The translations under genes and the position numbers were made by a program. The notes beneath the pieces were generated by a model, which worked only from the letters and a program-made list of their open reading frames with translations, searched no databases and had not been told where the DNA came from. This document shows positions 29,465-38,662 of a stretch of DNA of 64,000 bases, piece after piece. The stretch's first letter is position 1, and each line of letters opens with the position of its first letter. Source of the DNA: Litoribacter populi (GTDB lineage: Bacteria; Bacteroidota; Bacteroidia; Cytophagales; Cyclobacteriaceae); assembly GCF_007483685.1 (NCBI RefSeq), contig NZ_VMKN01000001.1, positions 1,316,297 to 1,380,296 of the forward strand. The letters run 5' to 3'.

Positions 29465-30136
29465 TTATAAGATTAGCTTGAATATCTTTCTTCTTTCAAA
29501 CCGATTATTTATTAAAGGGTCTTTTGATTTATTTTCTGCCTTGTTTCCAAGATGAGTAATGTTAGAATAGGCTTTGTATGTCTTAATGCTATAATTCTTT
29601 GGTAATATTTTTAAATCAATCCCCGGAGGTACTTGTTGAGAGGCATATAGATAGTTTTCATGTATCACGCTATCGGAATTTTCACCAACAAGAATAACTA
29701 CATCCAGGTCATTTGGGTGAGGGTTTTCTACTTCAGTAAAACTTCCTCCTATTAAAACTTCTAACTCGTTAACTTTAAGCTTGTTTTTTATTTGTTCAGC
29801 AAAAACCTGTAATGAGCTAAATAGTTCTTTTCGTCTTTCCTGTACTAAAAAAACCTTAACAAAATCACCAAAATCAATTGTTTGAGGTTGGCCAATATGT
29901 GGTTTGTTAATGGAAATATTTTTTGAGTAAAACTCTGATAACCAACAGAGGAACCTGTATTCAATCGGTAAAAAACCTTTCTTTTCTCTTAAATAATCAA
30001 AAGCGATTTTTAAAAATTGGATGTCTTCTTCATGTTCATAATTCTGAAAGTAATTGTTGATCTCTTTTTTTAATAAGACCTCTGCCTCAGGTAATACCCT
30101 GAATTTGCTGATTAATTCTAATTGTTCTAAGTCCAT
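29465..30136 (-). CDS. nucleotidyltransferase-fold protein
   Basis: 223 residues. The core motif IGGSFTEVENPHPNDLDVVI (about residues 128-148) is the Gly-Ser...Asp-x-Asp signature of the polymerase-beta-like nucleotidyltransferase fold, closest in feel to DUF6932 proteins. A third acidic residue may be the Asp in GIDLKIL. The N-terminal ~100 residues are helical. It is convergent with the SLATT-like gene. A signalling nucleotide synthase role is possible but not shown. Confidence 0.7.
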   Translation of the reverse strand: MDLEQLELISKFRVLPEAEVLLKKEINNYFQNYEHEEDIQFLKIAFDYLREKKGFLPIEYRFLCWLSEFYSKNISINKPHIGQPQTIDFGDFVKVFLVQERRKELFSSLQVFAEQIKNKLKVNELEVLIGGSFTEVENPHPNDLDVVILVGENSDSVIHENYLYASQQVPPGIDLKILPKNYSIKTYKAYSNITHLGNKAENKSKDPLINNRFERRKIFKLIL

Positions 30137-30510
30137 TTTTTAGGTAAATTCCCTCTAGGGTGATCCAAATGTGCGTTTGGTATTCTCAGTGCCTGAGTTA
30201 AACCTGTCAGTATTTTGTTTTTCTTTTTAATAAAGATGGGGCGAAGTTGGATGATTTGGAAAAATCATCCAACATCCCAATCCCTCGGCCCCAATATTCC
30301 AAAGCCCGTTTTGAGGCTATAAAGGACTATTTTACAGGGCGGCTCCCCTGAAATATAGAAGAATCAAATGGACCTGTAGCAGGTGGGTCACTATCGGGGA
30401 CTGCTAACACTAATATCAGGCAAGACTTTTTCTTGGTTTTACAGAAGGAAGCTTAGGTTGGCCGCCATGTTGAGCGGGCTCTGAATTCGGAAGCGTTGTT
30501 GATGGCTTTG
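30137..30510. other. intergenic region without a supported gene
   Basis: Moderately GC-balanced, with frames broken by stops. The stretch 30290-30420 may be old coding sequence. Nothing assignable. Confidence 0.35.
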
Positions 30511-30609
30511 TCATTTTTTCGTCGGTGGAGGTGTGGTTGAAGGTTTTTGAGGAAGTTTTGTGATTCCTCTTTCAAACGGTTTTGTAGGATGGATTTTTTG
30601 CTTAGTCAT
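30511..30609 (-). CDS. 32-residue basic, Pro/Lys-rich peptide
   Basis: Reads MTKQKIHPTKPFERGITKLP and ends in STTPPPTKK. It starts six bases after the stop of the gene above it in the cluster. The composition resembles the 45-residue peptide at 32044. It is short, so only position and composition support it. Confidence 0.3.
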   Translation of the reverse strand: MTKQKIHPTKPFERGITKLPQKPSTTPPPTKK

Positions 30610-30615
30610 ATTGTT

Positions 30616-31014
30616 TTAAAGGTTCCAGGAGATAAATACTATGAATAACATCACTCCTAATATAAGAAAAAATAGAGAAATAACATTCAGCTTTGTTGTG
30701 AAATTGTTGTAAATATTGCTCAACATTTCTTTCTCCTCTAACTCCGCATCAATAGATTTTAGGGAAGTAAGTTGAGATATTAAGATTGAAATTAATGATA
30801 GAAATAAAGAGGACCAACTTCCTATAATTAACCATTTGGTGCAGGTGTTAATGCCATCCTTAAAATGTTCCAAAAAGCCAATTGATAAAGTCAAGGCTCC
30901 TCCAGATAAAATCACAATTAGCCTGTCATACTCTCTTCCAGCGTATTCTCTAACTTTCAGGTGAAATTCGTACCGCGATTTTTCCCGTTCATTATCCTCT
31001 AAATTATCAGCCAT
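30616..31014 (-). CDS. three-TM membrane protein, unknown
   Basis: 132 residues: a charged N-terminus (NEREKSRYEFHLKVREYAGR), then hydrophobic segments near 32-50 (IVILSGGALTLSIGFLEHF), 61-82 (WLIIGSWSSLFLSLISILIS) and 109-130 (VISLFFLILGVMLFIVFISW). The loop between TM2 and TM3 is helical and acidic. It resembles small membrane effectors but no family is recognised. It starts 10 bases after the stop of the frameshifted gene upstream. Confidence 0.7.
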   Translation of the reverse strand: MADNLEDNEREKSRYEFHLKVREYAGREYDRLIVILSGGALTLSIGFLEHFKDGINTCTKWLIIGSWSSLFLSLISILISQLTSLKSIDAELEEKEMLSNIYNNFTTKLNVISLFFLILGVMLFIVFISWNL

Positions 31015-31024
31015 TAGAATTAAA

Positions 31025-31638
31025 TTAATATTGATTGGGGATAACCTGTTCTATAGTTTTATTTAGCTTATCCAAGCTGCGTACCACATCATCTATCTTT
31101 TTCTTTTTATGGTAAACTAAACCATTTCTGTAGTTTTGGTCCAGAACTAATACCTCGTCAAGGATCTTGCCCTGGTAATCAGTATATGATATTTTTAGGG
31201 TGTAACCATCATTTCTTTGAAGGAATCGAGAAGTTGTGTTAATATCTGTTTTAATTATTTTATTTGGGGGGAATACTTAATTTCTTTACTAAAAACCTTT
31301 TCGTTAAAAGAGATTTTGTCAAATAATTTGATGTCAGGATTTATATGTAAATTAACATTTAGAGCAGGTGTTTTTCCTATATTCCGAACATAAAAATATA
31401 GAAGACCTTCTTCTGCTTCAAAATCAGCAATTAAGTAAGGTCTGGATTCCAAATATGATTCTTGTCGTGACTTTTGGAGTGTTTCCCAAGTAAAAATGAC
31501 CATAAAATATGTTAGGAAGAACATCCCCACATTAGTTGCCATACTCATATCAATACCTTCTACACCATAGGCCAGGGTCGGCGCAAGTAGAAATAGTAAG
31601 GGAATTATTATTATAACGAGCCATTTAAATGTTTTCAT
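31025..31638 (-). pseudogene. two-TM protein with a frameshift in a C6 tract
   Basis: The first frame gives 127 residues with two membrane segments (TFKWLVIIIIPLLFLLAP and ATNVGMFFLTYFMVIFTW) and a beta domain (FYVRNIGKTPALNVNLHINP). It stops just after a run of six C on the coding strand (G6 at 31266-31271). Adding one C would join it to a further ~78 codons (KIIKTDINTTSRFLQRNDGY onward, ending EQVIPNQY) whose composition is coding-like and whose stop is adjacent to the next gene. A ~205-residue protein disrupted by slippage, or a phase-variable gene, is inferred. Confidence 0.65.
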
Positions 31639-31988
31639 TTAATTAAGTCCTTATATCTTGCAGTAACCTCAACGCCAAATTTAAGTAGATGCTTTAGCTC
31701 CTCAGTTGACTGCGCTTGGTTTAGATGCGTTTGAAGATAATCCAGTTGGGACTTTTCTTCTGAAGTTGGGCTTCGCTTTAAAAACCTCAAAATTGCCTTT
31801 TCTATGTTATTTTTTATTTGGGCCAATTGCTTTTCAAAGCTTCCCAAAATTCGGGTATGTGTTGAACCTCTTTCAGTGTCAATTAGGTTTTTAAAGTTTG
31901 CATTCTTGGAGTTATGCTTATCGTAGCCGCAATTGAAAGCTCTTCTGATAAATATCTCATAGTCCATTGATTCTATGTAACTGCTCAT
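31635..31988 (-). CDS. small hypothetical helical protein
   Basis: 117 residues, entirely helical in appearance (LGSFEKQLAQIKNNIEKAIL, then RFLKRSPTSEEKSQLDYLQT). Its stop overlaps the ATG of the next gene by four bases (ATGA), so the two are coupled. No family recognised. Confidence 0.65.
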   Translation of the reverse strand: MSSYIESMDYEIFIRRAFNCGYDKHNSKNANFKNLIDTERGSTHTRILGSFEKQLAQIKNNIEKAILRFLKRSPTSEEKSQLDYLQTHLNQAQSTEELKHLLKFGVEVTARYKDLIK

Positions 31989-32043
31989 TTGATATTATTT
32001 AAGGTTGTGAAAATGAAATTTTAAAGGGGATTCAAAAATCTCT

Positions 32044-32181
32044 TTATTTTGGTGGAGTTCGTTTATGCTCTCTTACCGGTACTGTTTTGGGGCCCGGCTT
32101 AGGTGAGTTCGGATTTTTTCTTGGAGTTGGAGAAGGAGTTGATCGTCGGTGCTTTTCTACAGGAACTGTCTTTTTAGCCAT
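32044..32181 (-). CDS. 45-residue Pro/Lys-rich peptide
   Basis: Begins MAKKTVPVEKHRRSTPSPTP and contains GPKTVPVREHKRTPPK. The segment KTVPV is repeated at both ends, like an internal duplication. Strongly basic and probably disordered. It lies between two cluster genes on the same strand and is too regular to be random. Confidence 0.45.
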   Translation of the reverse strand: MAKKTVPVEKHRRSTPSPTPRKNPNSPKPGPKTVPVREHKRTPPK

Positions 32182-32345
32182 GATAACTTATTTTGTTTTA
32201 TTTGGTTGATTCGGATATGTTAGTTGTTAATTTCTTTGAAGGAAAAGAGAGGAAGCCTATTATTTGATGGCGTAGGCTATCCCAACCTTCCTTATAATGA
32301 CCAGGATATAATTTTAATTTTTTTCACTAATAACTCTCGAGTTTA

Positions 32346-33011
32346 TTACAGAACATCCCACCCTCTAACAATCTCTTCGCATTGTCTTTCTATTTCATCA
32401 AATGCGGCTTGATCATCTCCGTAAGCAGCAACCCACCTATTGTTGAACACATCAAGGCTGAAGCATAATTCTGGTAGAACTATTTCTCCTTTCATCGCTA
32501 TTTTTTCTGTCAGGTAGTGATAGAGGAGAGTAGACTGAGTTTTTGATTGAGTTAGTGTGAGTGCTTTTGATTTTGCTAAGTAGATTTTAACTCCACCATA
32601 AACAATTTGACCATTGATTGTAGCTTTGACAATAACTTCAGGATTGATGTTTATCTGAAGGCCATTCAATTTAATGGCCTTATCCTCAGGAATGATAACT
32701 TCATAAGGGTGCTCATAAAGAAGCTTGGGTAATTTCATGGAGGCAACCCTTTTCAAAGCTTCAATAGAAAAAGGAAAATCTGACTTTTGCCTTTTATTTT
32801 GGGGAGTTCGAGATTTTAATTCTTCAATTCCAGCAGTTATGGGACTCACGTCTATAGGATTTTGAAGATATTTTTTTATCCTAGCTTTGGCTAGTTGATA
32901 CCATGGGGTACGGTAAGGATTTGGGTTCGTTTGCGCCTTAATAATGCTTTGTCTTCCGCGCTCTGTAGCCGCTTGATATTTTACGAATTGGTTAATTGAA
33001 ATTGTTTTCAT
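32346..33011 (-). CDS. hypothetical protein heading the minus-strand cluster
   Basis: 221 residues. The N-terminal half is basic and helical (KTISINQFVKYQAATERGRQ); the C-terminal half has strands EHPYEVIIPEDKAIKLNGLQ, then VIVKATINGQIVYGGVKIYL and a helix. The pattern of strands around VIVKATINGQ loosely recalls nuclease-fold sheets, but the catalytic residues are not evident, so no function is claimed. It is the first gene of the cluster running down to 30511. Confidence 0.7.
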   Translation of the reverse strand: MKTISINQFVKYQAATERGRQSIIKAQTNPNPYRTPWYQLAKARIKKYLQNPIDVSPITAGIEELKSRTPQNKRQKSDFPFSIEALKRVASMKLPKLLYEHPYEVIIPEDKAIKLNGLQININPEVIVKATINGQIVYGGVKIYLAKSKALTLTQSKTQSTLLYHYLTEKIAMKGEIVLPELCFSLDVFNNRWVAAYGDDQAAFDEIERQCEEIVRGWDVL

Positions 33012-33760
33012 TTTATGGATGTTTGGTTTTATGCAATATAATAGACTTTCTTAATATTTACACAAAGGCGTTTTTTCTGGTTTTGAACGACATATTTTGG
33101 ATGTCGAAAAATATCTGAGAAATCTTTAATTTTAAAAATTAATTTGAGGATCAGTTAATTTTGAACATTTAATAGTCCAAAAAAATAATTTTCTTTTTTT
33201 TAGAACAGTGCTATTGAGCTTGTGGTCCAGGGGTATAAATAGTATTCTCCCTTTGTTTTTACTTTTTGCTGAGTAAGTAGTTTAATTGAGAGGAAAGTCC
33301 TAATGCTGCTTGAAGGGGGATCTGTAGGGGAAAGTTGAAATTAGGATCCTTTTCCTTTAACAGTCACGAGCAAGCAATAAAGCTGCTTGAGGAGGCTCTA
33401 TGGGCCATAAAGGAGGATAATCTTTTCCGGGCAGGATATGTGGTCAGGAGGTTGGAGGAGGAGGGGCTGAGATTTAGGGTGCCACTGGCTTGAGTCGGGA
33501 TGTAAAAAATGTCCCCGATCCCTTGGGTGCCAGGGTGGTAACATCATTCAATGAAGCAAATCCTTAATTTTAAATCCCAATTACTACAAGGTTTTCCATT
33601 TCAATCAGTGCCAGCTGTTTCGGTAAAAATCGTAGAGCGGGGTAAGCCGCTTTATTTTTCAAAGCCGGTATATTACATTTCACATTAATTAGTCTACATC
33701 TCCATAACATACATGTGGCATCCGACATATTTGCGTCCGACACTTTCCACCAATCTCATT
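33012..33760. other. intergenic region with AT-rich promoter area and repeats
   Basis: 33012-33200 is very AT-rich and probably holds the promoter of the minus-strand cluster. It is followed by the small-gene fragment at 33354, a TCCCCGATCCCTTGGG hairpin near 33509, a degraded composite element and box copy 7. Confidence 0.4.
33354..33493 (+). pseudogene. C-terminal fragment of the recurring small gene
   Basis: In frame it reads LLEEALWAIKEDNLFRAGYV, then EEEGLRFRVPLA-stop, clearly related to the second half of the broken gene at 22211 (HAINEDKLFRAGYL, EEEGFKFKMPLA). No start remains. Confidence 0.5.
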
Positions 33761-33789
33761 AAAAAATACCCCGATCAGGGTATTTTTTT
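33761..33789. promoter_or_regulatory. AATACCCC palindromic box, copy 7
   Basis: AATACCCCGATCAGGGTATT followed by a diverged tail (AATTCTTTAATCTTGAAG). It is about 230 bases before the OLD-type nuclease gene. Confidence 0.55.
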
Positions 33790-34021
33790 ATATAAATTAA
33801 TTCTTTAATCTTGAAGGAGTTATTAAAACGGCTTTTGGGCCATCAGAGAGGAAAGGGGTATTCATAGTTTCACGGGCAGCGGGAATGCCTACGGATAACG
33901 GCGGAACCATGAAACTTAAAAGGCAGGGCTTGGATAGCCCGTTGTTTCAAAGCTGAATAACCTTGGCTGCAAGCATAGACAACGAAACCAAAAACAAAAA
34001 CAGAATTTTGAAAATAAAAAA

Positions 34022-35803
34022 ATGGCAAAGACAAGAAAGAAAGCAGAACCAGCAGTTGCGTTAGTTTCAGACAACCCAGAAATTCCTAAACCAAGGCTTA
34101 CTAAATTACTCATAAAGAATTTTAGGTGCATAGGTTCTACTCCTGTAAACATAGACCTTGATGAAATTGTAGTTCTTGTTGGAGCAAATAATGTTGGTAA
34201 AAGTTCAATACTTAAAGCCTATGAAGTTGCAATGTCTCAAGGTTCTGCCAAAGCCAATCTTAAGCTAGATGATTTTCCCAACAACAAAATTGACCCTGAC
34301 AATTTACCTGAAATTGAGCTACATACAATTGTTTATGACAATAGTCCAGGAGAGCAATGGTTCACCAATTTACCTAATGGAGAGAGGTTAGTAAAAGAAC
34401 GTTGGGTTTGGAAAGGTGTAGGAGCACCAACAAGACAAGGATGGAATGCACAAGAAAATAATTGGAGTGAGCAAGTTCCTTGGGGAGCACCAAATGTTGC
34501 AAATTCAAGAAGACCAGAGCCTCACCGAGTTGATGCTTTTGACTCGCCCGAAGATCAGGCTGACGAGATTAAAAAACTTTTAATGAACGCTCTTAACGAA
34601 AGGGTGAAAAATCTAAAAACCGCCAATCAAGAAGAAGAGGAGAACGAATATCATAAGTTGTTAGGCAAAGTCAAAGAGTTGCAGAATAAGATTGTTCAAG
34701 AAGCGCAGGGGCAAATAGATGAAGTTAACACAGAGCTTTCGGATTTGATAAATAAAGTTTTTCCAAACTATAGAATTGACTTTGACGCTAAACCAGAAGA
34801 CAATCTTGATAAGACCATAAACCTCTTTAAATCTGATCCTCAATTACTGATGGGACCTGAAGGTGGTTATTTCGGGTCAGTTGAAAAACAAGGTAGTGGT
34901 GCTAGAAGAACCTTACTTTGGACAGCTTTAAAATTCATTTCTGAAAACAACCAAAAAGGAAAAGATTTAGCAAAGGTTAGACCTCACCTCCTACTAATTG
35001 ATGAACCTGAAATCTGCTTACATCCAAATGCAATTCGAGACGCTTGTAATGTATTATACGAACTCCCCACTTCGGGTAATTGGCAAGTAATGGTTACAAC
35101 TCATTCGCCTGTATTTATTGACTTTTCACGAGACAACACAACAATTGTAAGAGTTGAAAGAAAAGAAAACGGGACAATCCAGGGTACAACAGTTTTTAGA
35201 CCAGATAAAGTACAACTAAGTGAAGACGACAAGCAAAATTTGAAGTTACTTAATCACTGTGACCCGTATGTTGCTGAATTTTTCTTTGGTGGTAAAGTAA
35301 TAATTGTTGAAGGTGATACTGAGTATACAGCTTTCAACTATGTTAAAAGTAAAAAGCCCGGCTTATATAAAGACGTTCATATGATAAGAGCAAGGGGTAA
35401 GGCAACAATAGTCTCATTAGTGAAAATTCTAAATCATTTTGGTTCAAGTTATTCAGTTCTTCACGACAGTGATAGGCCGTTAACAGCAGCAGGAAACAGA
35501 AATCCTGCTTGGGGTAATAATCCAAATATTTTAGCGGCAGTTAATTCCAAGCCAAATGGTGCTGACACACGCTTGCTAGCTTCACTTCCAAATTTTGAAG
35601 AAGCTTATTTTGGTGATGAGATTAAGACTGAAAAACCTTACAATGCCCTTAGAACTATATCTAACGACAATGAAAAGTTTGAGAAACTCGAAAAGTTATT
35701 GAAAGCATTAATTGACCATAACTCTAAACCTCCTGGAAATTGTGTGGAGTGGAATAGCATTGAAGATTTAGAAGCAAAATTAACAGATGCACTTAACGAA
35801 TGA
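34022..35803 (+). CDS. OLD-family AAA ATPase with TOPRIM nuclease domain
   Basis: 593 residues. Walker A is VGANNVGKSSILKAYE (Lys60), with a coiled insertion near 180-240. The ABC-type signature lies around GSGARRTLLW, Walker B is LLIDEPEICLHP and the switch histidine is in VTTHSPVF. A C-terminal TOPRIM domain follows with VIIVEGDTEYTAFNY (about 422-436) and VLHDSDRP (about 480). OLD proteins are DNA nucleases used in phage defence, including GajA of Gabija and PtuA-type ATPases. No UvrD-like or HNH partner is encoded next to it, so it is a stand-alone OLD. Confidence 0.88.
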   Translation: MAKTRKKAEPAVALVSDNPEIPKPRLTKLLIKNFRCIGSTPVNIDLDEIVVLVGANNVGKSSILKAYEVAMSQGSAKANLKLDDFPNNKIDPDNLPEIELHTIVYDNSPGEQWFTNLPNGERLVKERWVWKGVGAPTRQGWNAQENNWSEQVPWGAPNVANSRRPEPHRVDAFDSPEDQADEIKKLLMNALNERVKNLKTANQEEEENEYHKLLGKVKELQNKIVQEAQGQIDEVNTELSDLINKVFPNYRIDFDAKPEDNLDKTINLFKSDPQLLMGPEGGYFGSVEKQGSGARRTLLWTALKFISENNQKGKDLAKVRPHLLLIDEPEICLHPNAIRDACNVLYELPTSGNWQVMVTTHSPVFIDFSRDNTTIVRVERKENGTIQGTTVFRPDKVQLSEDDKQNLKLLNHCDPYVAEFFFGGKVIIVEGDTEYTAFNYVKSKKPGLYKDVHMIRARGKATIVSLVKILNHFGSSYSVLHDSDRPLTAAGNRNPAWGNNPNILAAVNSKPNGADTRLLASLPNFEEAYFGDEIKTEKPYNALRTISNDNEKFEKLEKLLKALIDHNSKPPGNCVEWNSIEDLEAKLTDALNE

Positions 35804-36204
35804 CAAGAATGCCACCTGCCACAGCACCTACTCAAAAGAGACAGTTCAGTAGTTAAATCAAGCTATCACCCTGTTGGGGGACAAGGTATGCTTGCTTACC
35901 GTGACGTATTCCTACATCCCACATTGAGACAAGCGCCAAAACGGGTGTAACTTTGAATCAGCCTCTTGAGCCTGAAATCTCTGAGATGGATGGAGGACTA
36001 TTGAGAAATAAATATATAGGCCCTTCGATTGTCCCGATGCATCGGGAGAACAGCCATCAAACCGCTCTGCGCTGTATTAAGTGGAAACACTGATGTCGAT
36101 TTAATTTCAATCCTAAAATTGCAATTGGAAAATTGCCCAATGATTCCCATTATCACTGGCCCAGTATGCTCCGGAATCACTGGCCCATCAACGCCGGAAT
36201 AAAC
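35804..36204. other. intergenic region without a supported gene
   Basis: It has a pair of related phrases around 36150-36190 (CACTGGCCCAGTATGCTCCGG and CACTGGCCCATCAACGCCGG), otherwise no signal. Confidence 0.35.
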
Positions 36205-36447
36205 AACTTCCGGCATCTTTCAAAAGCGGGTCGAATTCGTCCCCTTTAAAATCAGGGTTGTTAAGTTGCTCCCAGAGACCCAGATACTCCAATGTATTTT
36301 TAAGTCGCATCCAGTTTTTGACCACACCCTTTGGCTCAATGGGGTTTTCTAACGTGCAATATCTGTGATGCTGATAAAATCTTCTCCGTTTACAGGGAGG
36401 GTACGGACGGCTACTTCCTTTACCTGTATATGTTTTGTTTTATCCAT
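36205..36447 (-). pseudogene. remnant of the KilA-N gene
   Basis: It starts at an ATG at 36447 (MDKTKHIQVKEVAVRTLPVN) and follows the first ~80 codons and the upstream region of the KilA-N gene starting at 23515, with a frame break near 36350 (a missing T run) and no downstream part. The shared upstream sequence extends to about 36560, including the TCTCGAGGG hairpin. Confidence 0.8.
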
Positions 36448-36681
36448 ATTAATGATTTTAATTTAGCGGATTTGTCATACAAAAAGTTTTGGTTGTGAAT
36501 TGATTTAAAAAGCCCTCGATCTCTCGAGGGCTCAAATTACTCACTGGAGGGTGGTATACAACTAATTCACAATTTTACAAATGACTTCAGAATAAAATAA
36601 AATCCATACTTTTTAAATTTAGGAGTAAAAATAGAGAAATTCCTCTACTATAAATTGAAACCAAAAACTTTTCAACTTATA

Positions 36682-36963
36682 TCATTTCTTACCTTTTTTC
36701 TTTGGTAATGGGGGAATAAATTCTGGGTTGAGTTCGAAATCAAAATCCATAAGCTCTTTTGGATGTACTCCTAAACCTATTGCAAAACGTTCGATTTCAC
36801 TAATGCTAAAATTTCTCTCACCTCCTTTAACTCTTCGAACGTGTCTTGGGTCCACCCCAATTCTATCACCTACTATGGTGTCGTCAAGGTTTTTATCATC
36901 CATTATCTTGGAAATTTTTTTACTCACCTTGTCAATGAAATATTGGCTTTTGTATTGTTGCAC
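36682..36963 (-). CDS. XRE-family HTH regulator
   Basis: 93 residues with a Cro/C1-type HTH at about 24-70 (LDDTIVGDRIGVDPRHVRRV, then KGGERNFSISEIERFAIGLG), a Pro/Lys-rich tail (PPLPKKKGKK) and no partner gene. Likely a small transcriptional repressor. The AT-rich upstream region probably holds its promoter. Confidence 0.85.
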   Translation of the reverse strand: MQQYKSQYFIDKVSKKISKIMDDKNLDDTIVGDRIGVDPRHVRRVKGGERNFSISEIERFAIGLGVHPKELMDFDFELNPEFIPPLPKKKGKK

Positions 36964-37119
36964 ATTCGAAAATGGAACTAATTGAAATTATTTTCTCGGA
37001 CACACTTGTCCTTTTGAAAATAGCTTCTTATATTTACACCAACTTATATTAAAAGCGATTGTTATAAAGCATCGCACTTTACGTCTCGATACTGAAAACG
37101 GCCAATTTTCACCAATGAA

Positions 37120-38006
37120 ATGAGACTAAAAGTGAGAATGCTCACGCCATTGGCGTGGGCTACTCGCTTGCTCATTTCTAGGGCGCTTGGCCGTGCCTCA
37201 GTATCTAGCAAGAAAGAGGGTCCACTCCAATGGCTATATTTTTTGCAGAGGCGTTCCTATATAATAATTATGGAACAGCAACAATTCAAACCTTCATATC
37301 TGCGCTACGGCTCTCCTGCATGGGCCGCCTGCTGCTGTGCTGTTTCCTCATGCTCCCAAAATTTCTATCAAACCTTGAAGCAACTACAGAGAAATCTGAT
37401 TAAATCTCCGGATTGAGCAATGTGTCGGATGTCCGATGTCGGATGACCGATGAGGATCAGGGACAAAGCTGCTTCGCGGAGAAATTAAATGGGTCACAAA
37501 GTTTCACGAAGTTAAAAAGAAGTAGCTCCAAGCTGCATCGCGGAAAACGAAATGGGACAAAATGGGCCACAAAGTTTCACGAAGGAAAAATAAGGGCACC
37601 AAGCTGCTTCGCGGAGAAGAAAATGGGTCACGAAGGAGCACAAAGTTCAAAAGAAGTAGCACCAAGCTGCATCGCGGAGGAATAGCTACGCTGTTTATTT
37701 GGCTTCGCCGGTTAAGGTTTATGGTTTAAGGAATTCCGGATTTTTAAACCATAAACTTTTCCCGAAGGGGAAAAATAAGCTTTAAACCAAAACGGTATTG
37801 ACTAAAAAAAAAGAATGCATCAATTCTTCGGGGGAGCGGTATGTCTAAGGGCTTCGCAGGCTGCGCTGGTTATTGGCTTCGCCGGTTAAGGGTTAATGCG
37901 TAGCGACATCCCCCTGACCCCCTCCCGAACGCTACTCTTATCGGGACTAGCGCTTCAAAGGGGGAATTGAGCAAGGGGAAAAAGTAAACTTTAAACAACA
38001 ACAACT
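37120..38006. other. repeat-filled intergenic region
   Basis: No reliable gene. It contains TGTCGGATGTCCGATGTCGG at about 37423, the tandem repeat listed next, GGCTTCGCCGGTTAAGG twice (about 37702 and 37873) and scraps of GGTTTAAGG repeats. Frames across it are repeat-driven. Confidence 0.5.
37455..37680. repeat. degenerate tandem repeat
   Basis: Four imperfect units of about 50-80 bases, each with AAGCTGC(T/A)TCGCGG followed by an A-rich spacer and, in several, GGGTCACAAAGTTTCACGAAG. The units vary in length. Simple expansion is the likely origin. Confidence 0.7.
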
Positions 38007-38300
38007 ATGAAACAGATAAAGAAACTATTTGATGGGATACTATGGCTGCTGGTGGGGGATAGGGGGCTGGAGGAGGGATTCCACAGCAAAGCTAAACCCA
38101 ACTGCACCTACGTACCTGATCCCAAACCGAAGCTGCTGAGCCGGGAGCAGCAGGAGGCGATATTGCTATGCAAGGCGATAGGGGTGATTTTGAAGGAGGA
38201 GGGGATGAGGAATCAGCTCCAGGTCCAAGTTAGGATAAGGCCGATAGGAGATGAGCCGCCGGACGGAAACAAATCCTCCTTCGAAGAGCCTGTCCCGTGA
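38007..38300 (+). CDS. small hypothetical protein
   Basis: 97 residues from MKQIKKLFDGILWLLVGDRG. The N-terminus could be a weak membrane-associated helix; the rest is soluble with REQQEAILLCKAIGVILKEE, a helix. GC-rich with no recognised family. It is followed at 38301-38662 by a non-coding stretch that repeats the CCCCCTAACCCCCTTCAAAG theme and TTCACAGTTCACAGTTCATG-type simple repeats. Confidence 0.5.
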   Translation: MKQIKKLFDGILWLLVGDRGLEEGFHSKAKPNCTYVPDPKPKLLSREQQEAILLCKAIGVILKEEGMRNQLQVQVRIRPIGDEPPDGNKSSFEEPVP

Positions 38301-38662
38301 GGAACGAAACGGGAGGGGCAGGGGAGGGCCGAGCGTTAAAAAAAGCTCATTAAGAGCTTTTTGGCTTGGAGCCAGGCTGCAGGGGAGGGTATTTGTAATC
38401 TTGTCATCCCCCTAACCCCCTTCAAAGGGGGAATAGTTCTCGACCTTAATCCATTAATCCTATAAACCATTAAACTTCTTTCCCCCAACTTCCTGTCTGG
38501 CGACAATGTATGTCTAACCTAGCTAAACTCGATAAACAAAGCCGGGCAGGAGGGAAGGGGCGAGGAAAGATGGTTCACAGTTCACAGTTCATGGTTCAGG
38601 GTTCACGGTTGGCTGAACATTGAACCCTGAATATTTAACAATTAACCTTAACTAATAATTTG

